A stretch of DNA of 64,000 nucleotides from Streptomyces sp. ISL-87 (GTDB taxonomy: Bacteria > Actinomycetota > Actinomycetes > Streptomycetales > Streptomycetaceae): assembly GCF_018614095.1 (NCBI RefSeq), contig NZ_JAGGOY010000119.1:35379-99378 (forward strand), given 5' to 3'. The position numbers and the translations under genes were made by a program. Shown here one piece after another: positions 1-8,273 of this stretch. Within the stretch, counting starts at the first letter, position 1. The number at the start of each line of letters is the position of its first letter. The notes beneath the pieces were generated by a model that was not told the DNA's origin, did no database searches, and saw only the letters and a list, made by a program, of their open reading frames with translations.

Positions 1-276
1 CGGCGCCCCGAGCTGCTGCTCCCCGCCACAGAAGACCGGCTCCACCAGGAGTACCGGTCCCCGGCGATGCCCGAGAGCGTGGCACTCGTCAACCGGCTGC
101 GGGCGGACGGCATCCCCGCGGTCATCTCCGGTGCGGGCCCCACAGTCCTCGCACTGGCCGACAACGGTGCGGCCGACAAGGTCGCGCAGCTCGCGGGCGA
201 GGGATGGGCGGCCAACCGGCTGGCACTCGACGCCGCGGGCGCGAGCGTACTTCCGCTGGGCACCCAGGGCGGCTAA
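1..276 (+). CDS. thrB: Homoserine kinase, C-terminal part (5' end outside window)
   Basis: The reading frame is open from the first base of the window and ends at TAA 274-276, giving the last 91 residues. The visible part carries the glycine-rich PAVISGAGPTVLAL stretch typical of the C-terminal half of GHMP kinases, here homoserine kinase, which phosphorylates L-homoserine on the way to threonine. In actinobacteria thrB commonly lies directly before rho, as it does here. The N-terminal ATP-binding motif cannot be seen, so the assignment rests on the C-terminal motif and on the neighbour. Confidence 0.85.
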   Translation, partial: RRPELLLPATEDRLHQEYRSPAMPESVALVNRLRADGIPAVISGAGPTVLALADNGAADKVAQLAGEGWAANRLALDAAGASVLPLGTQGG

Positions 277-702
277 GCCGTCCGGGCACACCCGCCAGGG
301 GCGGGCGGTCAGGGCAGGCCGCCCGCGCGGAAGGGCGCGATTGCCGGGCATTGAGAGGGGGAATACCTGATGGATCCGGTAGTGTTAGTCTCAAGTGTGC
401 ATCCGAAGCCGCCATGGCTCGGTGCTCAGTGTCCCCATTCGGGACCACCTTTCTTCCGGGAGCCTCCCCGACTGCTTTGATCGCTGCCAGCAGTTTCGAG
501 CACGCTCCGGAATCGGCGTGACATTCCCACGCTTCCAGCTCGGGGGCTTCTCGCCGGAACCACCCATGCACGTTTCTCTCCGCCGTATCTCTACCGGCGG
601 ACCACCGCCCCGGCACAGTCCACACACCTAGGACTGTTGTCGGACAGCACAACCGGTCGCCGAGCCAGACAGGCCGACGTCCGCTCCAGGGAAGGACCCT
701 TC
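277..702 (+). other. thrB-rho intergenic region and probable long rho leader
   Basis: This is 426 bp without a convincing gene. A TGT-TAGTCT element at 383-391 looks like an extended -10 box, although no good -35 is visible. If it is used, the rho mRNA would have a leader of about 300 nt, much of it C-rich and G-poor between about 430 and 630. Such a composition would suit Rho binding to its own transcript, as known for rho autoregulation in other bacteria. This is inference only. Confidence 0.35.
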
Positions 703-2811
703 GTGAGCGACACCACCGATCTGATGGGCGCTGCCGACACCAACGTCGACACCAGTGCCCCCGCCGCGGGCGCCGCAACCAAGCGTCGCCGCTCCGGCAC
801 CGGCCTCGAGGGCATGGTCCTGGCCGAGCTGCAGCAGGTCGCGTCGGGCCTCGGTATCAGGGGCACCGCGCGGATGCGCAAGAGCCAGCTGATCGAGGTC
901 ATCAAGGAGGCGCAAGCGGGCGGCGGCAGTGCCCCCAAGACCGCTGCCTCCGCCGTGGACACCGCCGAGGCCAAGCCGAAGCGCCGTGCCACCAGCAAGG
1001 CCCGCACGGGCGAGGCCGCCGCCGAGGCGCCCGCCGAGAAGCCTGCCACGCAGGCCCAGATCGACATCCCCGGCCAGCCGGCCAGCGACGACGCCCCGGT
1101 CGGCGAGCGCCGCCGCCGTCGTGCGACGGCCCCCTCCGGCAGCCCGGAGACCGCGGCCCCCGTCGCCGCCGCCGTCAAGGTCGAGGAGAAGACCGAGACC
1201 GCGCCCGCCGCGCAGACCGAGATCAAGGCCGAGGCCGCGACCGCCGTCTCCGCGCCCCAGGGCCAGGAGGCCGGCGAGGGCCGCGGCCGCCGCGACCGCC
1301 GCGACCGCGGTGACCGCGCCGAGCGCGGCGACCGCCAGCAGGGCCGCCGGGACCGTGGCGCCAAGGCCGACGACCAGGGCCAGGGCGGCCAGGGTCAGGG
1401 CCAGGGCGGCCAGGCCCCGCAGGGTGGCCAGGGCGGCGGCCGTCAGGACCGCGGCGACCGCCAGCAGCAGGGCGACCGCCAGCAGCAGGGCGGCCGTCAG
1501 GACCGTCAGCAGCAGGGCCAGCTGGGTCGTCAGGACCGCCAGGACAACGGCCCGCAGGACGACTTCGACGGTGAGGACGGCCGTCGCGGCCGTCGCGGAC
1601 GCTACCGCGACCGCCGTGGCCGTCGCGGACGCGACGAGTTCGCCCCGAGCGAGCAGCCGGTCGCCGACGACGACGTCCTGATCCCCGTCGCGGGCATCCT
1701 CGACATCCTCGACAACTACGCGTTCATCCGGACCTCCGGCTACCTGCCCGGCCCCAATGACGTGTACGTCTCCCTCGCCCAGGTCCGCAAGGCGGGCCTG
1801 CGCAAGGGCGACCACACCACCGGTGCCGTGCGCCAGCCCAAGGACGGCGAGCGCCGCGAGAAGTTCAACGCCCTTGTGCGGCTGGACTCGGTGAACGGCA
1901 TGGCGCCCGAATCCGGGCGTGGCCGACCGGAGTTCCAGAAGCTGACCCCGCTCTACCCGCAGGACCGGCTCCGCTTGGAGACCGACCCGGGCGTGCTGAC
2001 CGGCCGGATCATCGACCTGGTCGCACCGATCGGCAAGGGCCAGCGTGGTCTGATCGTCTCGCCTCCGAAGGCCGGCAAGACGATGATCATGCAGTCGATC
2101 GCCAACGCGATCACCGTCAACAACCCCGAGTGCCACCTGATGGTCGTCCTGGTCGACGAGCGTCCGGAAGAGGTCACCGACATGCAGCGGTCGGTCAAGG
2201 GCGAGGTCATCTCCTCGACCTTCGACCGCCCGGCCGAGGATCACACCACCGTCGCCGAGCTGGCCATCGAGCGCGCCAAGCGCCTGGTGGAGCTGGGTCA
2301 CGACGTGGTCGTCCTGCTGGACTCCATCACCCGTCTGGGCCGCGCGTACAACCTCGCGGCGCCCGCCTCCGGCCGCATCCTGTCCGGTGGTGTCGACTCG
2401 ACCGCGCTGTACCCGCCGAAGCGCTTCTTCGGTGCCGCGCGCAACATCGAGGACGGCGGCTCGCTGACCATCCTGGCCACCGCGCTCGTCGACACCGGCT
2501 CGCGCATGGACGAGGTGATCTTCGAGGAGTTCAAGGGCACCGGCAACATGGAGCTCAAGCTCGACCGGAAGCTCGCCGACAAGCGCATCTTCCCGGCTGT
2601 CGACGTCGACGCGTCCGGCACCCGCAAGGAGGAGATCCTGCTCAACAGCGAGGAGCTCTCCATCACCTGGAAGCTCCGCCGGGTGCTGCACGCGCTCGAC
2701 TCGCAGCAGGCGATCGAGCTGCTGCTCGACAAGATGAAGCAGACGAAGTCGAACGCCGAGTTCCTGATGCAGATCGCCAAGACGACCCCGGCGGGCAAGA
2801 ACGACGACTGA
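703..2811 (+). CDS. rho: Transcription termination factor Rho
   Basis: Hexameric RNA-dependent ATPase that ends transcription. The start chosen is GTG 703, which has a GGGAAGGA ribosome site about 7 nt upstream and gives a 702-residue protein. A TTG at 637 would extend it by 22 residues but has a poorly placed ribosome site. Domains in order: a Rho_N helix-extended segment (about 30-70); an Ala/Arg/Gln/Gly-rich insert (about 90-313) usual in actinobacteria, very Gln-Gly-Arg-rich from about 187; the cold-shock-like RNA-binding domain from about 330; and the RecA-like ATPase with Walker A PPKAGKT (Lys459) and a Walker B region around VVVLLDSITRLGRAYN. A strong hairpin follows the gene. Confidence 0.96.
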   Translation: MSDTTDLMGAADTNVDTSAPAAGAATKRRRSGTGLEGMVLAELQQVASGLGIRGTARMRKSQLIEVIKEAQAGGGSAPKTAASAVDTAEAKPKRRATSKARTGEAAAEAPAEKPATQAQIDIPGQPASDDAPVGERRRRRATAPSGSPETAAPVAAAVKVEEKTETAPAAQTEIKAEAATAVSAPQGQEAGEGRGRRDRRDRGDRAERGDRQQGRRDRGAKADDQGQGGQGQGQGGQAPQGGQGGGRQDRGDRQQQGDRQQQGGRQDRQQQGQLGRQDRQDNGPQDDFDGEDGRRGRRGRYRDRRGRRGRDEFAPSEQPVADDDVLIPVAGILDILDNYAFIRTSGYLPGPNDVYVSLAQVRKAGLRKGDHTTGAVRQPKDGERREKFNALVRLDSVNGMAPESGRGRPEFQKLTPLYPQDRLRLETDPGVLTGRIIDLVAPIGKGQRGLIVSPPKAGKTMIMQSIANAITVNNPECHLMVVLVDERPEEVTDMQRSVKGEVISSTFDRPAEDHTTVAELAIERAKRLVELGHDVVVLLDSITRLGRAYNLAAPASGRILSGGVDSTALYPPKRFFGAARNIEDGGSLTILATALVDTGSRMDEVIFEEFKGTGNMELKLDRKLADKRIFPAVDVDASGTRKEEILLNSEELSITWKLRRVLHALDSQQAIELLLDKMKQTKSNAEFLMQIAKTTPAGKNDD

Positions 2812-2842
2812 CGTCGCCGTCGCAGCCCCGCCCCGCACTGCC

Positions 2843-2880
2843 GAGACCGCCCCCACCGCACCCGCGGCGGGGGCGGTCTC
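2843..2880 (+). terminator. Terminator hairpin after rho
   Basis: A perfect 12-bp stem, GAGACCGCCCCC at 2843-2854 pairing with GGGGGCGGTCTC at 2869-2880, with a 14-nt loop. It starts 31 bp after the rho stop. There is no U-tract, which is usual for Streptomyces terminators. Confidence 0.75.
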
Positions 2881-3160
2881 GCGTGTACGGGCCCCGCGCA
2901 GCCTCCCGCGCCCGGTGCGACCTTCACCACAGTCCGGCCCCGCCCGGACCGCTGTACGCCGCCGCGCGCATCACCGCTAAACCGCAGGTAGGCGCCGCGG
3001 TACACGGGGTTCGTGCCGGTACCCGCAGCTCTTGTGCCCGGCCGGGCGCACCCCGTACCCCGTGGAACCCTGGAAGGGCTTCGGCCGTCTCTGTCTGGGA
3101 CAGCGGGGGAGGAATCCGGGCCGGCAGCGGCCGGGAACCGGACTCAGGACTGAGGAGAGC

Positions 3161-4264
3161 ATGAGCCAGGACACCAGGGGCGGAGGCCATCGTGCCGCGG
3201 GCCGGCGCCGACGGAAACAGCCGGTGCGCCGCAAGGCCCTCACCATCGCCGCGTGGAGCGCCGCGGGCGTGGTCCTCCTCGGCGGCGGGAGTCTCGGCTA
3301 CTTCTACTTCAAGCTCAACGGCAACCTGAAGACCGTCGACATCAACCAGGCACTCGGCACCGACCGCCCGCAGAACGCGGACAACGGCTCGATGGACATC
3401 CTGGTCCTCGGCTCCGACTCCCGCGGCGGGGCCAACGGCGAGTACGGCCAGGACGACGGCGGCTCCGCCCGCTCCGACACGGCGATGATCGTCCACCTCT
3501 ACGACGGCCACAAGAAGGCCAGCGTCGTATCGATCCCGCGCGACGCCCTGGTCACGCGCCCCTCCTGCGCCGTCACCGGCTCGAAGAAGACCGACCCCGG
3601 CGGCCCGCGCCACATGTTCAACGAGTCGTTCACCATCGGTGGGGCGGCCTGCGCGGTGAAGACCGTCGAGAAGATGTCGGGGATCCGCATGGACCACTAC
3701 ATGGAGGTCGACTTCACGGGCTTCAAGAAGATCATCGACAACCTCGGCGGCGTCGAGGTGACCACGACCAAGCCCATCAAGGACGGCGCCAGCCACCTGG
3801 ACCTCGCGTCGGGCACCAACCACCTCAACGGCGAGCAGGCCCTGGGCCTCGTACGGACCCGCAAGAGCGTCGGCGACGGCAGCGACCTCGGCCGAATACA
3901 GCTCCAGCAGGCGTTCATCAAGGCGCTGATCAAGCAGGTCAAGAGCATCGGCATCTTCGACAACCCCAAGCGGCTCGTCGATCTCGCCGACACCTCCACC
4001 AAGGCGCTCACTACCGACACCCAGCTGGGCAACGTGAAGGCCCTGGCAGGGTTCGCCCAGAGCCTGCAGGGCATCGACGCCCAGAACATGCAGATGATTA
4101 CCCTGCCGGTGGGGGCGGACGTCCGTGACCCCGACCGCGTGGTCCCGCTCACCAAGGAGTCCAAGATGGTCTGGGACGCCCTCCTGGCCGAGCAGTCGAT
4201 CCCCGCGGAGGCCACGGCGAATTCGATGGGCGACAAGGGCAAGGCCGGCGAGATCGTGCGCTAG
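3161..4264 (+). CDS. LCP (LytR-CpsA-Psr) family cell-wall glycopolymer ligase
   Basis: Membrane-anchored enzyme of the family that transfers lipid-linked anionic glycopolymers onto peptidoglycan. The ATG at 3161 has a TGAGGAGA ribosome site. The 367-residue product has an Arg/Lys-rich cytoplasmic head, one membrane segment at about 27-50, then the extracytoplasmic LCP domain with the diagnostic MDILVLGSDSR motif, the SIPRD motif, and the DFTGFKKIIDNLGGVEV and ALGLVRTRKS blocks. Two Cys in the domain (in PSCAVTG and GAACAVK) could form a disulphide. The stop codon TAG overlaps the -35 element of the next promoter. The exact polymer substrate cannot be told. Confidence 0.92.
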   Translation: MSQDTRGGGHRAAGRRRRKQPVRRKALTIAAWSAAGVVLLGGGSLGYFYFKLNGNLKTVDINQALGTDRPQNADNGSMDILVLGSDSRGGANGEYGQDDGGSARSDTAMIVHLYDGHKKASVVSIPRDALVTRPSCAVTGSKKTDPGGPRHMFNESFTIGGAACAVKTVEKMSGIRMDHYMEVDFTGFKKIIDNLGGVEVTTTKPIKDGASHLDLASGTNHLNGEQALGLVRTRKSVGDGSDLGRIQLQQAFIKALIKQVKSIGIFDNPKRLVDLADTSTKALTTDTQLGNVKALAGFAQSLQGIDAQNMQMITLPVGADVRDPDRVVPLTKESKMVWDALLAEQSIPAEATANSMGDKGKAGEIVR

Positions 4265-4290
4265 GAATAGATGCCGGACCCACCTCGTTG
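4264..4290 (+). promoter_or_regulatory. Sigma-R-type promoter of rpmE
   Basis: GGAAT at 4264-4268 and GTTG at 4287-4290 are separated by exactly 18 nt, which is the known sigma-R consensus for the thiol-oxidative-stress regulon of Streptomyces. rpmE is, from memory, an established sigma-R target in S. coelicolor. The -35 begins on the last base of the upstream stop codon. Confidence 0.8.
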
Positions 4291-4310
4291 AGGGAGGCGT
4301 CCTCAGAATT

Positions 4311-4338
4311 TTGACAGGCGGCCCGGTCCTGGCAGACT
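4311..4338 (+). promoter_or_regulatory. Housekeeping (HrdB-type) promoter of rpmE
   Basis: A perfect TTGACA at 4311-4316 is followed after 16 nt by CAGACT at 4333-4338, preceded by TG at 4330-4331 (extended -10). It lies about 75 nt before the TTG start of rpmE, downstream of the sigma-R promoter, so the gene appears to have a constitutive and a stress-inducible promoter. Confidence 0.65.
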
Positions 4339-4414
4339 GGTCTGTCGGCCCCGGTTCACGCAGCGCGCAATTCGGCTCCTGCGACCCGGCGCCCTCCCGA
4401 ATCTAGGAGACACC

Positions 4415-4633
4415 TTGAAGAGCGAGATCCACCCCCAGTACGTCGAGACCCAGGTCAGCTGCACCTGTGGCGCGTCGTTCACCACCCGTAGCACCCTGAC
4501 CGAGGGCACCATCCGTGCCGAGGTCTGCTCCGAGTGCCACCCGTTCTACACGGGCAAGCAGAAGATCCTCGACACCGGTGGCCGCGTCGCCCGCTTCGAG
4601 GCCCGCTTCGGCAAGGCTGCCGGCTCGAAGTAG
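4415..4633 (+). CDS. rpmE: 50S ribosomal protein bL31, zinc-binding (C+) form
   Basis: A 72-residue ribosomal protein starting at TTG 4415 with AGGAGA 4 nt upstream. Four cysteines at 16, 18, 38 and 41 (CTC ... CSEC) form the zinc site that marks the C+ type of L31, as opposed to the zinc-free paralogue made under zinc starvation. The zinc-thiolate site gives a rationale for control by sigma-R, because oxidation would release zinc. Two promoters precede the gene and a hairpin separates it from prfA. Confidence 0.96.
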   Translation: MKSEIHPQYVETQVSCTCGASFTTRSTLTEGTIRAEVCSECHPFYTGKQKILDTGGRVARFEARFGKAAGSK

Positions 4634-4642
4634 CGAGCCCCC

Positions 4643-4695
4643 GGCGCCGGACGCCGGCTGCACCCTGTCCACACGGGGGCAGCCGGACCGGCGCC
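4643..4695 (+). terminator. Hairpin between rpmE and prfA
   Basis: GGCGCCGG (4643-4650) and CCGGCTGC (4654-4661) pair with GCAGCCGG (4679-4686) and CCGGCGCC (4688-4695), separated by a small internal loop. The stem is followed by TTT. It could end rpmE transcription or weaken read-through into prfA. Confidence 0.6.
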
Positions 4696-4741
4696 TTTGT
4701 CGTCCCGCAGCCCTTTCTTACTTTCACCACAGGAGACCCCG

Positions 4742-5821
4742 ATGTTCGAGGCGGTCGAGGAACTGGTCGGCGAGCACGCCGACCTTGAGAAGAAGCTCGC
4801 CGACCCGTCGGTCCACTCCGATCAGGCCAACGCGCGCAAGCTCAACAAGCGCTACGCGGAGCTGACCCCGATCATCGCGACGTACCGTGCGTGGAAGCAG
4901 TCGGCCGACGACATCGAGACGGCGAAGGAGTTCGCGGCCGATGACCCGGACTTCGTGGCCGAGGTCAAGGAACTGAGCGCACAGCGCGAAGAGCTCACCG
5001 AGAAGCTCCGCCTGCTGCTCGTCCCCCGCGACCCCAGCGACGACAAGGACGTGCTCCTCGAGGTCAAGGCCGGCGCGGGCGGCGACGAGTCCGCCCTGTT
5101 CGCGGGCGACCTGCTGCGCATGTACCTGCGCTACGCCGAGCGCGTGGGCTGGAAGACCGAGATCATCGACGCCACCGAGTCCGAGCTCGGCGGCTACAAG
5201 GACGTCCAGGTCTCCGTCCGCACCAAGGGCGGCAACGGCGCCACCGAGCCCGGCAAGGGCGTGTGGGCCCGCCTGAAGTACGAGGGCGGCGTGCACCGCG
5301 TCCAGCGCGTTCCGGCCACCGAGTCCCAGGGCCGCATCCACACCTCCGCCGCCGGCGTGCTCGTCACCCCGGAGGCCGAGGAGGTCGAGGTCGAGATCAA
5401 CATGAACGACCTGCGCATCGACGTGTACCGCTCGTCGGGCCCCGGCGGCCAGTCCGTCAACACCACCGACTCGGCCGTGCGCATCACGCACCTCCCGACC
5501 GGTGTGGTCGCCTCCTGCCAGAACGAGAAGAGCCAGCTCCAGAACAAGGAGCAGGCCATGCGCATCCTGCGCTCGCGTCTGCTGGCCGCCGCCCAGGAAG
5601 CCGCCGAGCAGGAGGCCTCCGACGTGCGCCGCAGCCAGGTGCGCAGCGTGGACCGGTCCGAGAAGATCCGCACGTACAACTACCCGGAAAACCGGATCTC
5701 GGACCACCGGACCGGGTTCAAGGCGTACAACTTGGACCAGGTGCTCGACGGAGACCTCGACGCGGTCATCCAGGCCTGCGTCGACACCGACTCCGCCGCG
5801 AAGCTCGCGGCCGCGCACTGA
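4742..5821 (+). CDS. prfA: Peptide chain release factor 1
   Basis: Class I release factor that reads UAA and UAG and triggers peptidyl-tRNA hydrolysis. The ATG at 4742 follows the ribosome site AGGAGACC and gives 359 residues, the usual length. The PAT codon-recognition tripeptide is in HRVQRVPATES and the catalytic GGQ is at residues 235-237 within SSGPGGQSVN. The next gene, prmC, encodes the methyltransferase that modifies this Gln, the usual pairing. Confidence 0.97.
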   Translation: MFEAVEELVGEHADLEKKLADPSVHSDQANARKLNKRYAELTPIIATYRAWKQSADDIETAKEFAADDPDFVAEVKELSAQREELTEKLRLLLVPRDPSDDKDVLLEVKAGAGGDESALFAGDLLRMYLRYAERVGWKTEIIDATESELGGYKDVQVSVRTKGGNGATEPGKGVWARLKYEGGVHRVQRVPATESQGRIHTSAAGVLVTPEAEEVEVEINMNDLRIDVYRSSGPGGQSVNTTDSAVRITHLPTGVVASCQNEKSQLQNKEQAMRILRSRLLAAAQEAAEQEASDVRRSQVRSVDRSEKIRTYNYPENRISDHRTGFKAYNLDQVLDGDLDAVIQACVDTDSAAKLAAAH

Positions 5822-5866
5822 CCCCCGCTTCACCCCCCCCGTACGACAGCAGCCCGGAGGACCAGC

Positions 5867-6712
5867 GTGAACTTGCTGCTTGCCGAGGTGGCCCAGGCCA
5901 CCCAGCGGCTGGCCGCCGCCGGCGTGCCCTCACCGCGCTTCGACGCGGAGGAGCTCGCGGCCTTCGTGCACGGCGTCAAGCGGGGGGAACTGCACCACGT
6001 CAAGGACGCGGATTTCGACGCCCGCTACTGGGAGGCCGTCGCCCGCCGCGAGGCGCGCGAGCCGCTCCAGCACATCACCGGCCGCGCCTTCTTCCGCTAC
6101 CTGGAGCTCCAGGTCGGGCCCGGGGTGTTCGTACCCCGGCCCGAGACCGAGTCGGTCGTGGACTGGGCCATACACGCCGTCCGGGCGATGGACGTCGTCG
6201 AACCGCTGATCGTGGACCTGTGCGCCGGTTCCGGTGCCATCGCGCTGGCCATGGCGCAGGAGGTGCCGCGCTCGCGCGTGCACGCGGTCGAGCTGTCCGA
6301 GGACGCCCTGCGGTGGACCCGTAAGAACGCCGAGGGCTCCCGCGTCACCGTCCACCAGGGCGACGCGCTCAGCGCGCTGCCCGAGCTGGACGGCCAGGTC
6401 GACCTGGTGATCTCCAACCCGCCGTACATCCCGCTCACCGAGTGGGAGTACGTCGCACCCGAGGCCCGCGACCACGACCCCGAGATGGCGCTGTTCTCCG
6501 GCGAGGACGGCCTCGACACCATCCGCGGCCTCGAGCGCACCGCGCACCGGCTGCTGCGGCCCGGCGGCATCGTCGTCATCGAGCACGCCGACACCCAGGG
6601 CGGCCAGGTTCCGTGGATCTTCGCCGAGGAGCGGGGCTGGGCCGACGCCGCCGACCACCCCGACCTGAACAACCGCCCGCGCTTCGCGACGGCCCGTAAG
6701 GCCCTGCCGTGA
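5867..6712 (+). CDS. prmC: Release factor glutamine N5-methyltransferase
   Basis: SAM-dependent methyltransferase that methylates the GGQ glutamine of release factors. The start is GTG 5867 with CCGGAGG upstream, giving 281 residues. The N-terminal helical domain is followed by the Rossmann fold with DLCAGSGAIALAMA (SAM binding) and the NPPY catalytic motif in VISNPPYIPL. It lies 45 bp after prfA and is very probably co-transcribed with it. Confidence 0.95.
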   Translation: MNLLLAEVAQATQRLAAAGVPSPRFDAEELAAFVHGVKRGELHHVKDADFDARYWEAVARREAREPLQHITGRAFFRYLELQVGPGVFVPRPETESVVDWAIHAVRAMDVVEPLIVDLCAGSGAIALAMAQEVPRSRVHAVELSEDALRWTRKNAEGSRVTVHQGDALSALPELDGQVDLVISNPPYIPLTEWEYVAPEARDHDPEMALFSGEDGLDTIRGLERTAHRLLRPGGIVVIEHADTQGGQVPWIFAEERGWADAADHPDLNNRPRFATARKALP

Positions 6713-6770
6713 TCCGCGCGACTTCCCCCAGTCACACCGTCACCCCCCTGCTGCACGAGGAGTCCCGCTG

Positions 6771-7418
6771 ATGGCCCGGCGATACGACTGCAACGACGCG
6801 ACGGACCGCAAGACGGGTCTGCGTGAAGCCGCATCCGCCGTGCGCCGCGGCGAGCTCGTCGTGCTGCCCACCGACACCCTGTACGGGATCGGCGCGGACG
6901 CCTTCAGCGCGGAGGCGGTCGGCGATCTGCTCGCCGCCAAGGGGCGCGGCCGCAACATGCCCACCCCTGTGCTCATCGGCTCCCCGAACACCCTCCACGG
7001 CCTGGTCACGGACTTCTCCGAGCAGGCGTGGGAGCTCGTCGACGCCTTCTGGCCGGGCGCGCTGACGCTGGTCGCCAAGCACCAGCCGTCGCTGGCGTGG
7101 GACCTGGGGGAGACCCGCGGGACCGTGGCCGTACGGATGCCCCTGCACCCCGTCGCGATCGAGCTGCTGACCGAGGTCGGCCCGATGGCGGTGTCCTCGG
7201 CGAACCTGACCGGGCACCCGGCGCCGGAGGACTGCGACGCGGCGCGCGAGATGCTGGGCGATTCGGTGTCCGTGTACCTGGACGGCGGGCCGACGCCCGG
7301 TATCCAGCCGTCGTCGATCGTCGATGTCACCGGGAAGGTTCCCGTCCTGCTGCGCGAGGGCGCACTGACCGCGGACCAGCTGCGGGAGGTCGTACCCGAC
7401 CTCGAGGTGGCCCCGTGA
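6771..7418 (+). CDS. tsaC: L-threonylcarbamoyladenylate synthase (YrdC/Sua5 family)
   Basis: Makes threonylcarbamoyl-AMP from Thr, bicarbonate and ATP for the t6A37 modification of ANN-decoding tRNAs. The 215-residue protein shows the family signature VLPTDTLYGIGADAF near the N-terminus, the KGRGRNMP basic patch and the SSANLTGHPAP motif. It is single-domain, the short TsaC form without the Sua5 C-terminal domain. The stop overlaps the GTG start of the next gene (GTGA), so the two are translationally coupled. Confidence 0.92.
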   Translation: MARRYDCNDATDRKTGLREAASAVRRGELVVLPTDTLYGIGADAFSAEAVGDLLAAKGRGRNMPTPVLIGSPNTLHGLVTDFSEQAWELVDAFWPGALTLVAKHQPSLAWDLGETRGTVAVRMPLHPVAIELLTEVGPMAVSSANLTGHPAPEDCDAAREMLGDSVSVYLDGGPTPGIQPSSIVDVTGKVPVLLREGALTADQLREVVPDLEVAP

Positions 7419-8044
7419 GCCCTGAGGGGCGTGGCATAGCGAGCCAGACCTTCCGCATCCTCCACGTCAGCACCGGCAACGTGTGCCGCTCGCCCATCAC
7501 CGAGCGGCTGACCCGGCATGCGCTGGCGCACCGGCTGGGGGGCATCCCGGCGAGCGGCCTGATCGTGGAGAGCGCCGGCACGTGGGGCCACGAGGGTGCG
7601 CCGATGGAGGCGAACGCGGCGGCCGTGCTGGCGGACTTCGGGGCGGATGCGTCCGGGTTCACCGGCCGGGAGCTGCTGGACGAGCACGTCATACGGGCGG
7701 ACCTGGTGCTGACCGCTACGCGGGACCACCGGGCGCAGGTCATCTCGATGGGGCATTCGGCGGGGCTGCGGACCTTCACACTGAAGGAGTTCACGCGGCT
7801 GGTGCGGGCCATAGACCCGGCGACGCTGCCGCCGCTGGACGACGGGATGGCGGAGCGGGCCCGCGCGCTGGTGCGGGCCGCTGCGGCCCTTCGTGGGTGG
7901 CTCCTGGCCCCTTCGCCGGACGCGGACGAGGTGTACGACCCGTACGGGGCGCCGATCACGTTCTTCCGCTCGATCGGCGACGAGATCAACCAGGCCCTGG
8001 ACCCGGTGGTCACGGCCCTGACGGGCGTCACCGCCTCCCGCTGA
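7415..8044 (+). CDS. LMW protein-tyrosine-phosphatase-like protein lacking the catalytic Cys
   Basis: A 209-residue protein of the low-molecular-weight phosphatase/arsenate reductase fold, starting at GTG 7415 (4-base overlap with tsaC). The P-loop reads HVSTGNVCRSP where active enzymes have V-C-x-G-N-x-C-R-S. The first Cys, the nucleophile, is Ser19, while Asn22, Cys24 and Arg25 are kept, and a DP pair (Asp175-Pro176) sits at the expected general-acid position. As written it should bind phosphate but not form the cysteinyl-phosphate intermediate. It could be a phosphotyrosine-binding pseudo-enzyme, or it could use the second Cys. It lies between tRNA modification and wall-lipid genes. About 47 bp of its 3' end is repeated downstream. 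Confidence 0.8.
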   Translation: MSPEGRGIASQTFRILHVSTGNVCRSPITERLTRHALAHRLGGIPASGLIVESAGTWGHEGAPMEANAAAVLADFGADASGFTGRELLDEHVIRADLVLTATRDHRAQVISMGHSAGLRTFTLKEFTRLVRAIDPATLPPLDDGMAERARALVRAAAALRGWLLAPSPDADEVYDPYGAPITFFRSIGDEINQALDPVVTALTGVTASR

Positions 8045-8136
8045 GCGTCCGTCCGGCCGGAGGCCGGCGCAGCGGTGCGAAGCGCGGCGCCGAGGCCCCT
8101 GGGCCGAGCGGCGCGAGTGCCGCGTCGAGGAGGGGC

Positions 8137-8183
8137 TCAACCAGGCCCTGGACCCCGTGGTCACAGCCCTGACGGGCGTCACC
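8137..8183 (+). repeat. Direct duplication of the 3' end of the phosphatase-like gene
   Basis: Positions 8137-8183 match 7986-8032 at 45 of 47 bases (substitutions only). The original copy encodes nearly the last residues of the phosphatase-like protein; the second copy is downstream of its stop and is followed by its own TGA at 8190-8192. The 104 bp between the copies includes a small hairpin, CCGGCC at 8053-8058 with GGCCGG at 8062-8067. Confidence 0.85.
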
Positions 8184-8273
8184 CCCCACTGACCCCCGCG
8201 GCGGGTCTCGTAGGGCGGGAGCGGGCCGGCAGGCCTACAGTGGCGATAACCCGGTACACCCTGGAGTCGCGCC

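Noticed and set aside
628..2856. 742-codon open frame on the minus strand across rho
   Set aside because: It is the mirror of the GC-rich rho reading frame, with a highly biased composition and no family motif. Similar long antisense frames over atpA, the NTPase gene and scy were rejected for the same reason.
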